In this document: in pieces, positions 1 through 8,809 of the stretch
Position numbering within the stretch: the first letter of the stretch is position 1
Layout: each line of letters opens with the position of its first letter
Origin: Oscillospiraceae bacterium
GTDB lineage: Bacteria; Bacillota; Clostridia; Oscillospirales; Acutalibacteraceae
Length of the DNA stretch: 64,000 nt
Reading direction: 5' to 3'
NCBI GenBank assembly: GCA_015066625.1
Contig: SVOC01000001.1
Location: 186,001 to 250,000 of the forward strand
Notes under the pieces: model-generated
The model's database searches: none
The model's input: the letters and a program-made list of their open reading frames with translations, nothing else
Told to the model about the DNA's origin: nothing
Made by a program: the position numbers and the translations under genes

Positions 1-1
1 G

Positions 2-2230
2 AATGACAATAACGGCGTATTCAAGCTTATTGACCGTGACTGGAAGCTTGACTATCAGTATACACATCCCTTCTACGAGTATCACAGCGAAAATATTCAG
101 GCAAGAGCAGAGCAGGCTGTCAAGGAACAGGATGCAGACTGGACTACTCAGCACCGTTTCTGGTCAGCAGGACACGATTCATCCTGCCCCGATGCCCGTG
201 AGGTTCAGCTTATCAAGGATCTTGATGCGGCACTTCCCGAAGCAGATGTTTTCCACAGCACACTCAGGGAGATGGAGCAGGGTATCATTGATAATTTCGA
301 CCCCAACGCACCTGTTCTCAAGGGCGAAATGCGTGATCCCTACACCAAGGGCAGCGTAAGCATTCTCTGCGGATGGATTCTTTCCGCGAGAACATACATC
401 AAGCAGGAGAACTTTGATACAGAAAGAAGACTCATCAACTACGCCGAGCCTTTTGCAGTGTTTGCTTCACTTGCAGGTGCACCCTATCCTCAGGGCTTCA
501 TTGACCTTTCATACAACTACCTCCTTCAGAACCACGGTCACGACAGCATCGGTTCCTGCGGCAGAGATGTTGTTTATGAAGATGTTATGTCACGTTACAG
601 ACAGTCAAGAGAGCTTTCAAGCTGTGTGTTTGAGCGTGCATTCATGGATATTGCAGGCGATATCGACCTTCGTTCATGGAGCCGTGACGATGCAGCGGTT
701 GTAGTATTCAATCCCGCACCCTTCAAGAGAACGGAAACAGTCAATCTCCGTGTTGAAATTCCCGCAGAGTGGAAGGCTGACAGCTTTGCGCTTCTTGATG
801 AAGACGGCAACAAGATTAAATATCAGATTATTTCTTCGAATAAATCAAATGCTCAGATTATTCAGAATCCCAACGATACCGCAAACGTGCTCCACACCGA
901 GCAGTATCTTATTGCGGCTGAGGTTTCGGATATTCCTGCAATGGGCTATAAGACATACAGACTTACTCCTCTCTATAACGTTCGTGCAACAACTCCCGTA
1001 ACCCTTCTCAGAGCAAATCAGGTTATGGAAAATGAATATCTCCGCGTTACCTTCAACAGCAACGGTACTTACAATGTTACCGAAAAGGAAAGCGGCAGAG
1101 TTTATGAAAATCTCGGTTACTTCAAGGATGGCGGCGAAATCGGCAATCCCTGGGAGCACTTCGTGCCCGAGTTCAACGAGATTTTCACTACTCTCAATGA
1201 AAAAGCAACAATCACTCTTCTCCGTGACGGTGAATTCGAAACAGCTTATAAGGTTTCAATGCGCTGGATGCTTCCCGAAAAGCGTTCCGCAGACGAAAAA
1301 TCAAGAAGTGAGCACAAGCTGCCTGTTGATATTGACAGCATTGTTACTCTCCGCAAGGGTGCAAGATTTGTTGAAGTTGAAACAACAATCAACAACCGCT
1401 GTGAGGACCACTACCTGCAGGTAGCCTTCCCCACCAATATCAAGTCGGAATTCTCCTATGCTCAGGGTCAGTTTGATGTTGTGAAGCGTCCCGTGGCACT
1501 GCCCGATTATTCGCTTTATGACGAAATTCCCATGACAGAGCATCCCATGAATTCCTTCGTTGACCTTACCGACGGTGTTAACGGTGCCGCACTTCTCAAC
1601 ACAGGTCTTAAGGCTTACGAGGCTGCCGACGATGAGTGCAACACACTTTACCTTTCACTTATCCGTGCATATCCTCTCCGCATATGCGTAACCGCAGATA
1701 TGCAGAATTACAGCGATTGGGATAAGGGCTCACAGTGCATCGGCGTAAATACATTCCGCTATGCATTTATGCCTCACAGAGGCGATTGGGAAGAAGGCAA
1801 CGTATGGCAGGAGAGCGAGAGATTCAATCTCTACCTTACCGCAGGTCAGCTTGCACCTACCGCACACGGCAAGAACCCTCTTACCCATACATTCCTTGAG
1901 CTTAAGGAAGAAAACCTCAATGTCAGCGCAATCAAAAAGAGCGAGGACGGCGAAGGCTATATTATCCGTCTCTTCAATCCTTCAGATAAAACAATCAAAA
2001 ATGCAATCAGACTCAACGGCGGCATAGCACCCATTGAAAAGGCACAGTCACCTGTTGAAAGACAGGTTGCCGAGTTCGAGCTTCCCGCATATTCGGGCAA
2101 TAAGTGGAAAGAAATCAGGCTTGTTACTCTTGAAGAAATCGACGGCGAGCCTCTCACTGTCGATAATGACGGCTTCGCAGAGTTTGAAATTACAGGTAAG
2201 AAGATTCTTACAATAAAGTTCATTGGTTAA
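2..2230 (+). CDS. Glycoside hydrolase family 38 (alpha-mannosidase-like), 3' part
   Basis: The reading frame is open from the first bases of the window, so the start lies upstream; about 742 residues are visible. The sequence shows a GH38 signature, NHGHDSIGSC at about residue 178-187, which matches the family's HDSI(G/C)G/S motif near the active site. A long C-terminal all-beta part follows, as in mannosidases of this family. The catalytic aspartate of the N-terminal barrel lies outside the window. No signal peptide can be judged. GH38 enzymes cleave alpha-linked mannose from glycans; the exact linkage is not predictable here. It is followed directly by a strong terminator, so this is the last gene of its transcript. 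Family assignment is confident, substrate is not. Confidence 0.88.
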   Translation, partial: NDNNGVFKLIDRDWKLDYQYTHPFYEYHSENIQARAEQAVKEQDADWTTQHRFWSAGHDSSCPDAREVQLIKDLDAALPEADVFHSTLREMEQGIIDNFDPNAPVLKGEMRDPYTKGSVSILCGWILSARTYIKQENFDTERRLINYAEPFAVFASLAGAPYPQGFIDLSYNYLLQNHGHDSIGSCGRDVVYEDVMSRYRQSRELSSCVFERAFMDIAGDIDLRSWSRDDAAVVVFNPAPFKRTETVNLRVEIPAEWKADSFALLDEDGNKIKYQIISSNKSNAQIIQNPNDTANVLHTEQYLIAAEVSDIPAMGYKTYRLTPLYNVRATTPVTLLRANQVMENEYLRVTFNSNGTYNVTEKESGRVYENLGYFKDGGEIGNPWEHFVPEFNEIFTTLNEKATITLLRDGEFETAYKVSMRWMLPEKRSADEKSRSEHKLPVDIDSIVTLRKGARFVEVETTINNRCEDHYLQVAFPTNIKSEFSYAQGQFDVVKRPVALPDYSLYDEIPMTEHPMNSFVDLTDGVNGAALLNTGLKAYEAADDECNTLYLSLIRAYPLRICVTADMQNYSDWDKGSQCIGVNTFRYAFMPHRGDWEEGNVWQESERFNLYLTAGQLAPTAHGKNPLTHTFLELKEENLNVSAIKKSEDGEGYIIRLFNPSDKTIKNAIRLNGGIAPIEKAQSPVERQVAEFELPAYSGNKWKEIRLVTLEEIDGEPLTVDNDGFAEFEITGKKILTIKFIG

Positions 2231-2238
2231 TAATTCAG

Positions 2239-2267
2239 GCTGCTCCGATATCGGGGCAGCTTTTTTA
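2239..2267 (+). terminator. Rho-independent terminator after the GH38 gene
   Basis: A 10-bp stem (GCTGCTCCGA / TCGGGGCAGC, one G-T pair) is followed by a run of six T. Confidence 0.85.
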
Positions 2268-2387
2268 TTCAAAAAATTACAAAACTGTTAAAATTCGCGA
2301 AATGGGGTTATTTTTCTTTTTTGTAAAATAAAGTCGAAAAAACGGATATATAATAATATACAAGGACAAAATTCGGGGGAACAAAAA

Positions 2388-3416
2388 ATGAAAAAATCCA
2401 AGCTTATTGCCGTTGTTACGGTACTTGTGCTGTGCGGACTTGTTATATTTACTTCCTGCACAGGCGGAAAGAAACCGGTCACACAGGAAACCACCGTAAA
2501 TCGGACGGAGGCATCAAGTCAGACGGAAACAAACTTTGCCTCAAAATACACATCCAAGGATAAGCTGATTGCACTTACCTTTGATGACGGACCTTCCGCA
2601 ACATCAACCAACCGTATTCTTGATGTGCTTGAAGAAAACGGCAGCGCCGCAACCTTTTTTGTTGTGGGTTACAATATTGAAAAAAATATTACGACAATCA
2701 AGCGTGCCCACTCCATCGGCTGTGAAATCGGGAATCATTCCCAGGGTCATAAAAATCTTATGAAATGCAGCGATGCAGAAATAAGGCATCAGGTTGATAC
2801 ACCAAACGAGCTTCTCAAAGAGCTGGCAGGTATTGATGTAAAGGTTTTCCGTGCACCCGGCGGCAATTTTGACGGTGTTGAAAAGAAAATCGGTATGCCT
2901 CTCATTCAGTGGAATGTGGATACCCTTGACTGGAAAAACAAGGATTCTTCCAATGAGGACAGAACTGAAGAACAGCGTAATGCCGACCTTAAAAGAATTG
3001 CGGATGAAGTGGTAAACAATGCCGCAAGAGGTGATATTGTGCTTATGCACGATATTTACGGCTTTACCGCCGACCTTTGTGAAATTATTGTGCCCGCACT
3101 TGTTGAAAATGGGTTCAAGCTTGTAACCGTCAGCGAAATGTATGAAGCATACGGCGAGGAGCTTAAAGACGGCAAGGTTTACCGCAACATTGATGTAATT
3201 GCGGATGCGGAGCCTCTTGCTCTGGGTAACTACAGAGTCAAAACAAACGGCGGTGTGCTGAATATCCGTGAAAAGGCGGATAAAGATTCACAGTCACTTG
3301 CGAAAATTCCCAACGGCACAAATCTTACGGTGCTCAATTCCGTCAGAGGATGGGCTTATGTTGAATATTCGGGCGTAAGAGGCTGGGTAAATGCCGCTTT
3401 CCTTGAAAAAATATAA
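2388..3416 (+). CDS. Polysaccharide deacetylase lipoprotein (CE4) with C-terminal SH3 domain
   Basis: Predicted metal-dependent deacetylase of cell-wall or other N-acetylated polysaccharide, acting outside the membrane. The first 24 residues form a lipoprotein signal ending FTSC, with Cys24 as the likely lipidation site. The NodB/CE4 motifs appear in order: TFDDGPS (about 63-69), the metal-binding HSQGH (about 117), FRAPGG, WNVDTLDW, and LMHD (about 218). From about residue 281 there is a bacterial SH3 domain (YRVKTNGGVLNIREKADKDS), typical for peptidoglycan binding. A GGGG ribosome binding site precedes the ATG. The gene stands alone between a terminator and the promoter of the next gene. 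Peptidoglycan deacetylation is the likely role, inferred from the SH3 domain and the neighbouring LCP gene. Confidence 0.9.
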   Translation: MKKSKLIAVVTVLVLCGLVIFTSCTGGKKPVTQETTVNRTEASSQTETNFASKYTSKDKLIALTFDDGPSATSTNRILDVLEENGSAATFFVVGYNIEKNITTIKRAHSIGCEIGNHSQGHKNLMKCSDAEIRHQVDTPNELLKELAGIDVKVFRAPGGNFDGVEKKIGMPLIQWNVDTLDWKNKDSSNEDRTEEQRNADLKRIADEVVNNAARGDIVLMHDIYGFTADLCEIIVPALVENGFKLVTVSEMYEAYGEELKDGKVYRNIDVIADAEPLALGNYRVKTNGGVLNIREKADKDSQSLAKIPNGTNLTVLNSVRGWAYVEYSGVRGWVNAAFLEKI

Positions 3417-3450
3417 TAAAAATTTTTTCAAATAAATTCTGAATATACTG

Positions 3451-3479
3451 TTAACTTTTGCAGAAATATGTGTTATAAT
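3451..3479 (+). promoter_or_regulatory. Predicted promoter of the LCP gene
   Basis: TTAACT, 17 bp, TATAAT, with an extended TG just before the -10 box (TGTTATAAT). Confidence 0.65.
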
Positions 3480-3516
3480 ACCAATTTAAAGATGTAAAAA
3501 TTTTGTGGGTGATTTT

Positions 3517-5040
3517 TTGAGCGAAAAAAGGCAAAAGAAATCCGGAGGCTTTGAGGATATTACAAGCTACAGTGTGCCGAAGGGTTTTAAAAATAAAATC
3601 AAATATTTCTGGGAATTCAAGTTCAAACCCTTCTTTCTCAGAAATCAGAAAAGAAATCTGAAAGCGTTTCTCAGTATTTTTATCTGCCTTGTTCTTGTCG
3701 TTTCGGCGGCAGGCGGAGCTTACCTGAGAAAGCTTATCGGTCTTATCAATCAGAGTGACGGCCGCTTCGGTAATCCCGATGCAACCTTTGCCAACGAGGA
3801 AATGGACGAAAATCTCTCTTTCAATACGATTTCGGATATTGCCGATGCGAATTCAATCAAGGATTGGCTCAGGTCCTGGGCGACAAACGGCGGTGAAAAG
3901 ATTTACAGCAAAAAAGTTATCAATGTTCTGCTTATCGGTGAAGATGATGAGGACGGTTCGCATCGTTCAGACTCAACAATGCTTGTTTCCGTGAATACGA
4001 AAACAAAAACCATAACCATTTCCTCCTTCCTGCGCGATTCATACACTTATATGAATATCAACGGCAGTGAGCGTTACTGCAAAACCAACCATTCCTACGG
4101 CTGGGGCGGTGCGGCATCGCTTATGGAGGTTCTTTCCGATAACTATAAAGTCAAAATTGATAAATATGTTTCCATAAACTATCAGTCATTCAAGGCGGCG
4201 ATTGATGCTCTCGGCGGTGTATCCGTTCCCATTACGGAAGCCGAGGCTAAATATATGAACCGCACAACAAGGGTCAAGGGCTTCACAAGCGGTGACAGTG
4301 TTCTTCTCAACGGCGAGCAGGCACTTATCTATGCAAGAATCAGAAAGCTTGACAGTGAGGTTGAAAGAACAAGAAGACAGCGTGAGCTTATCAGTTCCGT
4401 AATCAGAAATGTGAAAGCATCTTCACTCAGTGACCTTAACTACGCAATCGAAACCTTCCTGCCTTATGTTACCACAAACATCAAAACCAGCGAGATTCTT
4501 TCGCTCGGCACTCAGGCACTTACCGAAGGCTGGCTCAAATACAATATAGTGAGTATGGTTGAGCCTTCCGAGGAGCTTCGTTACGGCGTAAGAGGCTTCC
4601 GCACATATTCGGGCTACCTTGATGTGTGGATTGTTGACTATATCAAGGCTGCAAGGGAGCTTCAGCTTGCTCTCTACGGTCAGACAAATATCGAAATTGA
4701 CCCTGCAGCTCATGTTTCTGCAATCGATTTTGCAAAGGGAACAAATTCGGTGAATAACGGTTACAGCGATTATAACGATTATAACAGTGATGAAACACGT
4801 TATTATTACGATGATGAAACCACTACACGGCGAAACTTTTTTGATTGGCCTGACAGTGATTACACAAGGCCCGAGATAAATATTCCCACCTTCACAAGAC
4901 CGTCTATATTCGGTAATGACGAAACCACGGAATATTACGAAGAAAATCCGGATTACAGTGAAGATGACAGCGGTTCTTACGAAGAGGATACCACTGAATA
5001 CTACGAAGAAGATACGGACTACACCGAAGAAGAATACTGA
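3517..5040 (+). CDS. LytR-CpsA-Psr (LCP) family wall-polymer ligase
   Basis: LCP enzymes transfer undecaprenyl-linked anionic polymers or capsule onto peptidoglycan. A basic cytoplasmic N-terminus is followed by one transmembrane helix (about 49-72) and an extracellular LCP domain (about 137-350) containing LLIGEDDEDGSHRSDSTM, with the family's Arg and Asp, and a later ARIRKLDSEVERTRRQ block. The C-terminus (about 415-507) is low-complexity and packed with Asp, Glu, Tyr and Thr. I chose the TTG at 3517 because GGGTGAT lies at the ideal distance upstream; an in-frame GTG at 3505 sits against that Shine-Dalgarno (SD) sequence and has none of its own. With the TTG the protein is 507 residues. 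The acidic tyrosine-rich tail is not part of the core family. Confidence 0.92.
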   Translation: MSEKRQKKSGGFEDITSYSVPKGFKNKIKYFWEFKFKPFFLRNQKRNLKAFLSIFICLVLVVSAAGGAYLRKLIGLINQSDGRFGNPDATFANEEMDENLSFNTISDIADANSIKDWLRSWATNGGEKIYSKKVINVLLIGEDDEDGSHRSDSTMLVSVNTKTKTITISSFLRDSYTYMNINGSERYCKTNHSYGWGGAASLMEVLSDNYKVKIDKYVSINYQSFKAAIDALGGVSVPITEAEAKYMNRTTRVKGFTSGDSVLLNGEQALIYARIRKLDSEVERTRRQRELISSVIRNVKASSLSDLNYAIETFLPYVTTNIKTSEILSLGTQALTEGWLKYNIVSMVEPSEELRYGVRGFRTYSGYLDVWIVDYIKAARELQLALYGQTNIEIDPAAHVSAIDFAKGTNSVNNGYSDYNDYNSDETRYYYDDETTTRRNFFDWPDSDYTRPEINIPTFTRPSIFGNDETTEYYEENPDYSEDDSGSYEEDTTEYYEEDTDYTEEEY

Positions 5041-5044
5041 CAGA

Positions 5045-5070
5045 AGCCTCGGAGTTACCCGGGGCTTTAT
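5045..5070 (+). terminator. Probable weak terminator after the LCP gene
   Basis: Stem AGCCTCGG / CCGGGGCT with a loop around 5053-5058 and a short broken T run (TTTATTA). Some readthrough to the ZIP transporter gene is possible. Confidence 0.5.
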
Positions 5071-5117
5071 TACTCTGTATTGCATATCATGAAGTAAAAA
5101 TAAAAAGGAGGTTACTT

Positions 5118-5870
5118 ATGGAAATGGTATTTCTTACTGCACTGGGTGTGGGCGGTGCAACCGTAATCGGCTCTGTTGCAGGTTTCATATTCAAAAAAAT
5201 ATCACATAAATTCAGCGATATTGTTCTTGCTTTTGCGGCAGGCGTTATGCTTGCGGCGGCGGTGCTGGGGCTTATAGTACCCTCTGTTGAATACGGAGGA
5301 AACTACGGCTTGATTATCACCGTGGCAGGTATATTCACAGGTGCGGTGTGTCTTAACCTTATCGATAAACTGGTACCTCATATGCATAAATTTGTGGGTG
5401 CGGAAAAGGAAGGCAGAGGCGGCGATAAGCTCGATAAGGTTTTGCTTTTTGTAACTGCCATTGCAATCCATAATCTGCCCGAAGGCATTGCGGCAGGTGT
5501 AGGCTTCGGTTCTGGAAATACCTCAGAGGCTTTTCTGATTGCAGGCGGTATTGCCTTGCAGAACATCCCCGAAGGCATGGTTATTATCGGACCTATGCTT
5601 GCGGCGGGAATAACCCCCAAAAGAACATTCCTCTGCGCCCTTACAACGGGACTTATTGAAGTTGCGGGAACACTTCTGGGCTATTTTGCGGTCAGCATAG
5701 CATCGGCTGTTCTTCCCTTTGCCCTTGCCTTTGCAGGCGGAACGATGCTCTATGTTATCAGCGATGAAATGATTCCCGAAACCCACGCTCACGGAAGCGA
5801 AACAGGTGCAACATACGCCCTGCTTGCAGGCTTTTGCGTGATGCTTGTTTCGGATGTACTTCTTGCATAA
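5118..5870 (+). CDS. ZIP family divalent metal transporter (ZupT/GufA-like)
   Basis: Predicted inner-membrane importer of zinc or related divalent metals. The 250-residue protein is mostly hydrophobic with about eight membrane spans. It carries both ZIP metal-site motifs: HNLPEG (about 117-122) and QNIPEG (about 147-152), separated by a small-residue helix as in the family. A His-rich segment (ETHAHGSE) lies near the C-terminus. A strong AAGGAGG ribosome binding site precedes the ATG. No promoter of its own was obvious, so it may rely on readthrough from the LCP gene. Metal specificity cannot be read from the sequence. Confidence 0.92.
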   Translation: MEMVFLTALGVGGATVIGSVAGFIFKKISHKFSDIVLAFAAGVMLAAAVLGLIVPSVEYGGNYGLIITVAGIFTGAVCLNLIDKLVPHMHKFVGAEKEGRGGDKLDKVLLFVTAIAIHNLPEGIAAGVGFGSGNTSEAFLIAGGIALQNIPEGMVIIGPMLAAGITPKRTFLCALTTGLIEVAGTLLGYFAVSIASAVLPFALAFAGGTMLYVISDEMIPETHAHGSETGATYALLAGFCVMLVSDVLLA

Positions 5871-5877
5871 AAGTAAC

Positions 5878-5899
5878 GCCCACGGTACATACCGTGGGC
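5878..5899. terminator. Bidirectional terminator between the ZIP and TIR genes
   Basis: Perfect 9-bp stem GCCCACGGT / ACCGTGGGC with an ACAT loop, between two convergent genes. Confidence 0.75.
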
Positions 5900-5908
5900 A
5901 TTTGCTTG

Positions 5909-7060
5909 CTAATATTCTTTCTCATAAATATAGTTTTTCAACTCGATTTTATAACATCTTGATGTGTCTTTGTAGAATGTGAATTCTATCCTTCGTTCAA
6001 AATCATAAACGTATCCGAATGTATCATAATCTAAACCTAAATCAATGTCATCTCGACTGAGCTTGTCCGGAGTTCCGAATTCTGCAACGAGCTCATCATA
6101 ATGTGCACCTGGTTTTATTTTTTCGTTAACAGAGAACGAAACATTGCAATCGGGTTCATATGAAATTCTGCCGACTTTGCTGTTTATTAGTTCACAAGGT
6201 TCAGATGCATATGCAGTGATATATATGCAACTGTCATTTTTTATGAGTGTTGTGTTACTGTGGACGTAAACCATCTCGTTTATTGAGTTGTATGTCTGCG
6301 GTTCCCAACCGTTCGCATAGAGTTCTGAAAAATTGCAAGGCAAGGAATATGTAACACCGTCAAGCTCAAAAGTAAGATTATCAAACAGGTTCAAAAGAGG
6401 AACGGTTGTTTCCTCTTCTTTATTATCGAGCCAATTCTGAACAATATTTTCGCTGCTTTTGGTTGTGTCTGTATCCGATTCAGGTAATAACGTGTCGTTT
6501 GTATTATTCAGAAGAAGTGAACCCGAAAGAAGTCCTATACCGCCTGATAAAACAGAAATGACAATAAGAGCAATCAGCAGTATTTTCAATACCTTCATCT
6601 TTTTTTTGTTGCTTTTGTTTTTCGGCGCTTTATTTTTAACTTTAACTTTTGCCGTAGGGACATTGAATTCTTCCTGTATATCTCTGATTAAATTTTCTAT
6701 TTCTTTTTCAGGATCTGTTATTGCGTTGTACATTTGGATGGTTTTGAAAATAAATCCGAAGGACTTATTCAAAGGGGTATCATCAAGAACAAAAGGTAAA
6801 ATTCTTTTTTTTGCCTCTCTTGCCTCGAGTATTTCATCTTGAACCCATTCCGACTCTTGCGAATTTTTGGTAAGAACAATAACAAACGCAGAACAGCCAT
6901 TTATAGCGTTCGGGATTTCATTGGAAAAGTTTTTGCCGCCATGTATTGATTTGTTGGCTATCCAACAGGGGATACCGTTGCTTTCAAGTGTGGATTTTAC
7001 CCAATTCGCTTGTTCGGTGTCTTCAGAGCTGTAACTTATAAAAACATATTTGCCGTTCAA
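5909..7060 (-). CDS. Membrane-anchored TIR-domain protein with extracytoplasmic C-terminal domain
   Basis: The N-terminus (about 1-125) is a TIR domain: YVFISYSSED opens the first strand and loop, and SEWVQDEI contains the conserved Glu that is catalytic in TIR NADases. A Lys-rich linker (about 138-155) leads to one transmembrane helix (about 156-178). About 200 residues follow outside the membrane; they contain GAHYDELVAEFGTPD, which recalls the G-x-x-x-x-E-V-x-x-x-x-G-x-P turn of BamE/SmpA-like domains. The start is TTG at 7060, with GGAGG ten bases upstream; a three-codon ATG mini-frame (Met-Leu-Phe) ends overlapping this TTG. The gene lies 27 bp after the deacetylase gene on the same strand and may be co-transcribed. 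The region looks AT-richer than its neighbours. Function is unknown; immune signalling is possible but unproven. Confidence 0.8.
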   Translation of the reverse strand: MNGKYVFISYSSEDTEQANWVKSTLESNGIPCWIANKSIHGGKNFSNEIPNAINGCSAFVIVLTKNSQESEWVQDEILEAREAKKRILPFVLDDTPLNKSFGFIFKTIQMYNAITDPEKEIENLIRDIQEEFNVPTAKVKVKNKAPKNKSNKKKMKVLKILLIALIVISVLSGGIGLLSGSLLLNNTNDTLLPESDTDTTKSSENIVQNWLDNKEEETTVPLLNLFDNLTFELDGVTYSLPCNFSELYANGWEPQTYNSINEMVYVHSNTTLIKNDSCIYITAYASEPCELINSKVGRISYEPDCNVSFSVNEKIKPGAHYDELVAEFGTPDKLSRDDIDLGLDYDTFGYVYDFERRIEFTFYKDTSRCYKIELKNYIYEKEY

Positions 7061-7087
7061 AACAGCATTACCTCCTCATGGCATGGA

Positions 7088-7975
7088 TCAACCCATTACT
7101 TTGCCGCCCTTCATCTTAATGAGCTCTCTGTAGCTGATAAGTTCAACGCCGTGATCTTTGAGGTACTTATGAGTGTATGGGTCTTTCATGAGCTGATATT
7201 CCCATACTCTGTCCTGCCACCTGCCGGTTATGCCCTTAAGCTCATCGCATTCAACAGAGGGATGGATAAAGGTTTCGGTAACACCGTCTTCGGGGATATC
7301 TGTCCAGATTTTGAGAATGGTATCTCTGTATGTTTCGTAACTTACGCGCATATCGTCATTCCAATCGGGGAAAAGAAGATAATCGGGAATAACAACATTG
7401 TATTTCTTGCCCCATCTCTTTGAAAGAAGAGTGATTGCGGCATAGAGGAAATAGGGTGTGCCGTTGGGGCAGATTCTCTTGTCGTGTTTTGTATAAAGAC
7501 GGTATGCATAGCCGTATTCACCGCATACACGGAGAGTCATCTTTGCAAGACCCAGTCTGCCTGTGTAGTGACCGTAAAGTGAGCCCATATGGTTATCTGT
7601 GTGTGAGGGCTTCATTCCCCAGCTGTGTGCAAGGTCAATCTGTGCGCGTATTTCAGCTTCAAGGTCTTCGTATGAAGCGTTTTTCTCAACCTGGTCGCTT
7701 TCGTGCCACATAAAGCCTTCTTCGTCAAGAAGGGTTTTGCCGTTTGTGAGAGGCTTCCAGCGGTATTTGCCCCATTCGCTTGTCATTGTAAGGTGAATAC
7801 CGATTGCGTATTCGGGATGAGCATTTGAGAATTCAACTGCATCTCTTGCAGTGGGGCAGGGTATCATTACGGTTGCGGATTTAAGAAAACCGCCTTCAAA
7901 AAGTTCTGCAACAGCCTGGTTTGCGGCATTGCACATTCCGTAGTCATCTGCATTAACGATAAGATATTTTGCCAT
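7088..7975 (-). CDS. ChbG/YdjC-family carbohydrate deacetylase
   Basis: Predicted cytoplasmic metal-dependent deacetylase of small N-acetylated sugars. The 295-residue length is usual for the family. Metal and catalytic motifs are present: VNADDYGM (about 7-14), GIHLTM (about 59-64) and SHTDNH (about 123-128). The start ATG has AAAGGA upstream and a good promoter further up. No chitobiose PTS genes are nearby, so the substrate cannot be inferred from context. The TIR gene follows closely on the same strand. Confidence 0.88.
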   Translation of the reverse strand: MAKYLIVNADDYGMCNAANQAVAELFEGGFLKSATVMIPCPTARDAVEFSNAHPEYAIGIHLTMTSEWGKYRWKPLTNGKTLLDEEGFMWHESDQVEKNASYEDLEAEIRAQIDLAHSWGMKPSHTDNHMGSLYGHYTGRLGLAKMTLRVCGEYGYAYRLYTKHDKRICPNGTPYFLYAAITLLSKRWGKKYNVVIPDYLLFPDWNDDMRVSYETYRDTILKIWTDIPEDGVTETFIHPSVECDELKGITGRWQDRVWEYQLMKDPYTHKYLKDHGVELISYRELIKMKGGKVMG

Positions 7976-8021
7976 ATTACCAATTCCTTTCGGTGTAAAT
8001 TTACAAATTAATCTATTTTAA

Positions 8022-8050
8022 ATAATATCACATACATTCCGAATAATCAA
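8022..8050 (-). promoter_or_regulatory. Predicted promoter of the deacetylase (and TIR) gene
   Basis: Reading the minus strand: TTGATT, 17 bp, TATTAT, with an extended TGA before the -10. Confidence 0.65.
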
Positions 8051-8065
8051 TATTATAATCGGGCA

Positions 8066-8094
8066 TTGACAGAAAATCTTTTTTATTTTAAATT
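8066..8094 (+). promoter_or_regulatory. Predicted promoter of sfsA
   Basis: Perfect TTGACA, 17 bp, TAAATT. It implies a very short leader of about 13 bases before the ATG. Divergent from the deacetylase promoter. Confidence 0.55.
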
Positions 8095-8113
8095 ATCTGT
8101 GAGGTGCGTTCAC

Positions 8114-8809
8114 ATGAAATACAAAAAGATTACAGCAGGCAGATTTATCAGCCGACCCAACAGATTCATTGCACAGGTTGAAATTGACGGCGAAATACAC
8201 ACCGTTCACGTGAAAAATACGGGCAGATGCAGAGAGCTTCTTGTGCCCGATGCAAGGGTTTACCTTGAAATATCCGATAACCCTGCAAGAAAAACAAAAT
8301 ACGACCTGATTGCCGTTGAAAAAGAAACCGACAGCGGTATTCTGCTTGTGAATATGGATTCACAGATTCCCAACGCGGCGGCAGAGGAATGGCTGAGAAG
8401 CGGCGGAATTTTTCCTGAAAATGCGGTCATTGTGCGTGAAAAAACCTTCGGGAAATCCCGCTTTGATTTTTACATTGAAAACGGCAACCGTAAAATCTTT
8501 CTTGAAGTCAAGGGTGTTACTCTTGAGTATGACGGCATTGCAATGTTTCCCGACGCTCCCACCGAAAGAGGGGTAAAGCATATAAACGAGCTGATTTCCT
8601 GCGTTGAAAACGGATATGAGGCCTACATACTTTTTGTGATTCAGATGAAAGGTATGAAGTGCTTTATGCCTCACGATGAAATGCAGCCCGAATTTGGTGA
8701 GGCACTGAGAAACGCTTCGGAAAAGGGTGTTAAAATAATCGCAAGGGATTGTATTGTAACTCCCGATTCAATGACGGTTGACGGTGAAGTAAAGGTTAAT
8801 CTTCGCTGA
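8114..8809 (+). CDS. sfsA: SfsA family DNA/RNA-binding nuclease-like protein
   Basis: SfsA was named for sugar fermentation stimulation in E. coli and carries a nuclease-like fold; its cellular role is still poorly defined. The 231-residue length matches the family (about 230-235). Family blocks are visible: HVKNTGRCRELL near the N-terminus, FGKSRFDFY, and FLEVKGVTLE, in which the acidic and Lys residues resemble a PD-(D/E)XK site. I chose the ATG at 8114 because GAGGTG lies just upstream; an in-frame ATG at 8066 falls within the -35 box and would add 16 residues. The 3' end overlaps the convergent AraC gene by 14 bp. Confidence 0.92.
   Translation: MKYKKITAGRFISRPNRFIAQVEIDGEIHTVHVKNTGRCRELLVPDARVYLEISDNPARKTKYDLIAVEKETDSGILLVNMDSQIPNAAAEEWLRSGGIFPENAVIVREKTFGKSRFDFYIENGNRKIFLEVKGVTLEYDGIAMFPDAPTERGVKHINELISCVENGYEAYILFVIQMKGMKCFMPHDEMQPEFGEALRNASEKGVKIIARDCIVTPDSMTVDGEVKVNLR

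Noticed and set aside
4423..5085. A 220-residue frame on the minus strand opposite the LCP gene tail
   Set aside because: It is the shadow of the repetitive acidic tail; no ribosome binding site and implausible composition (runs of Ile, Phe, Val, Arg).
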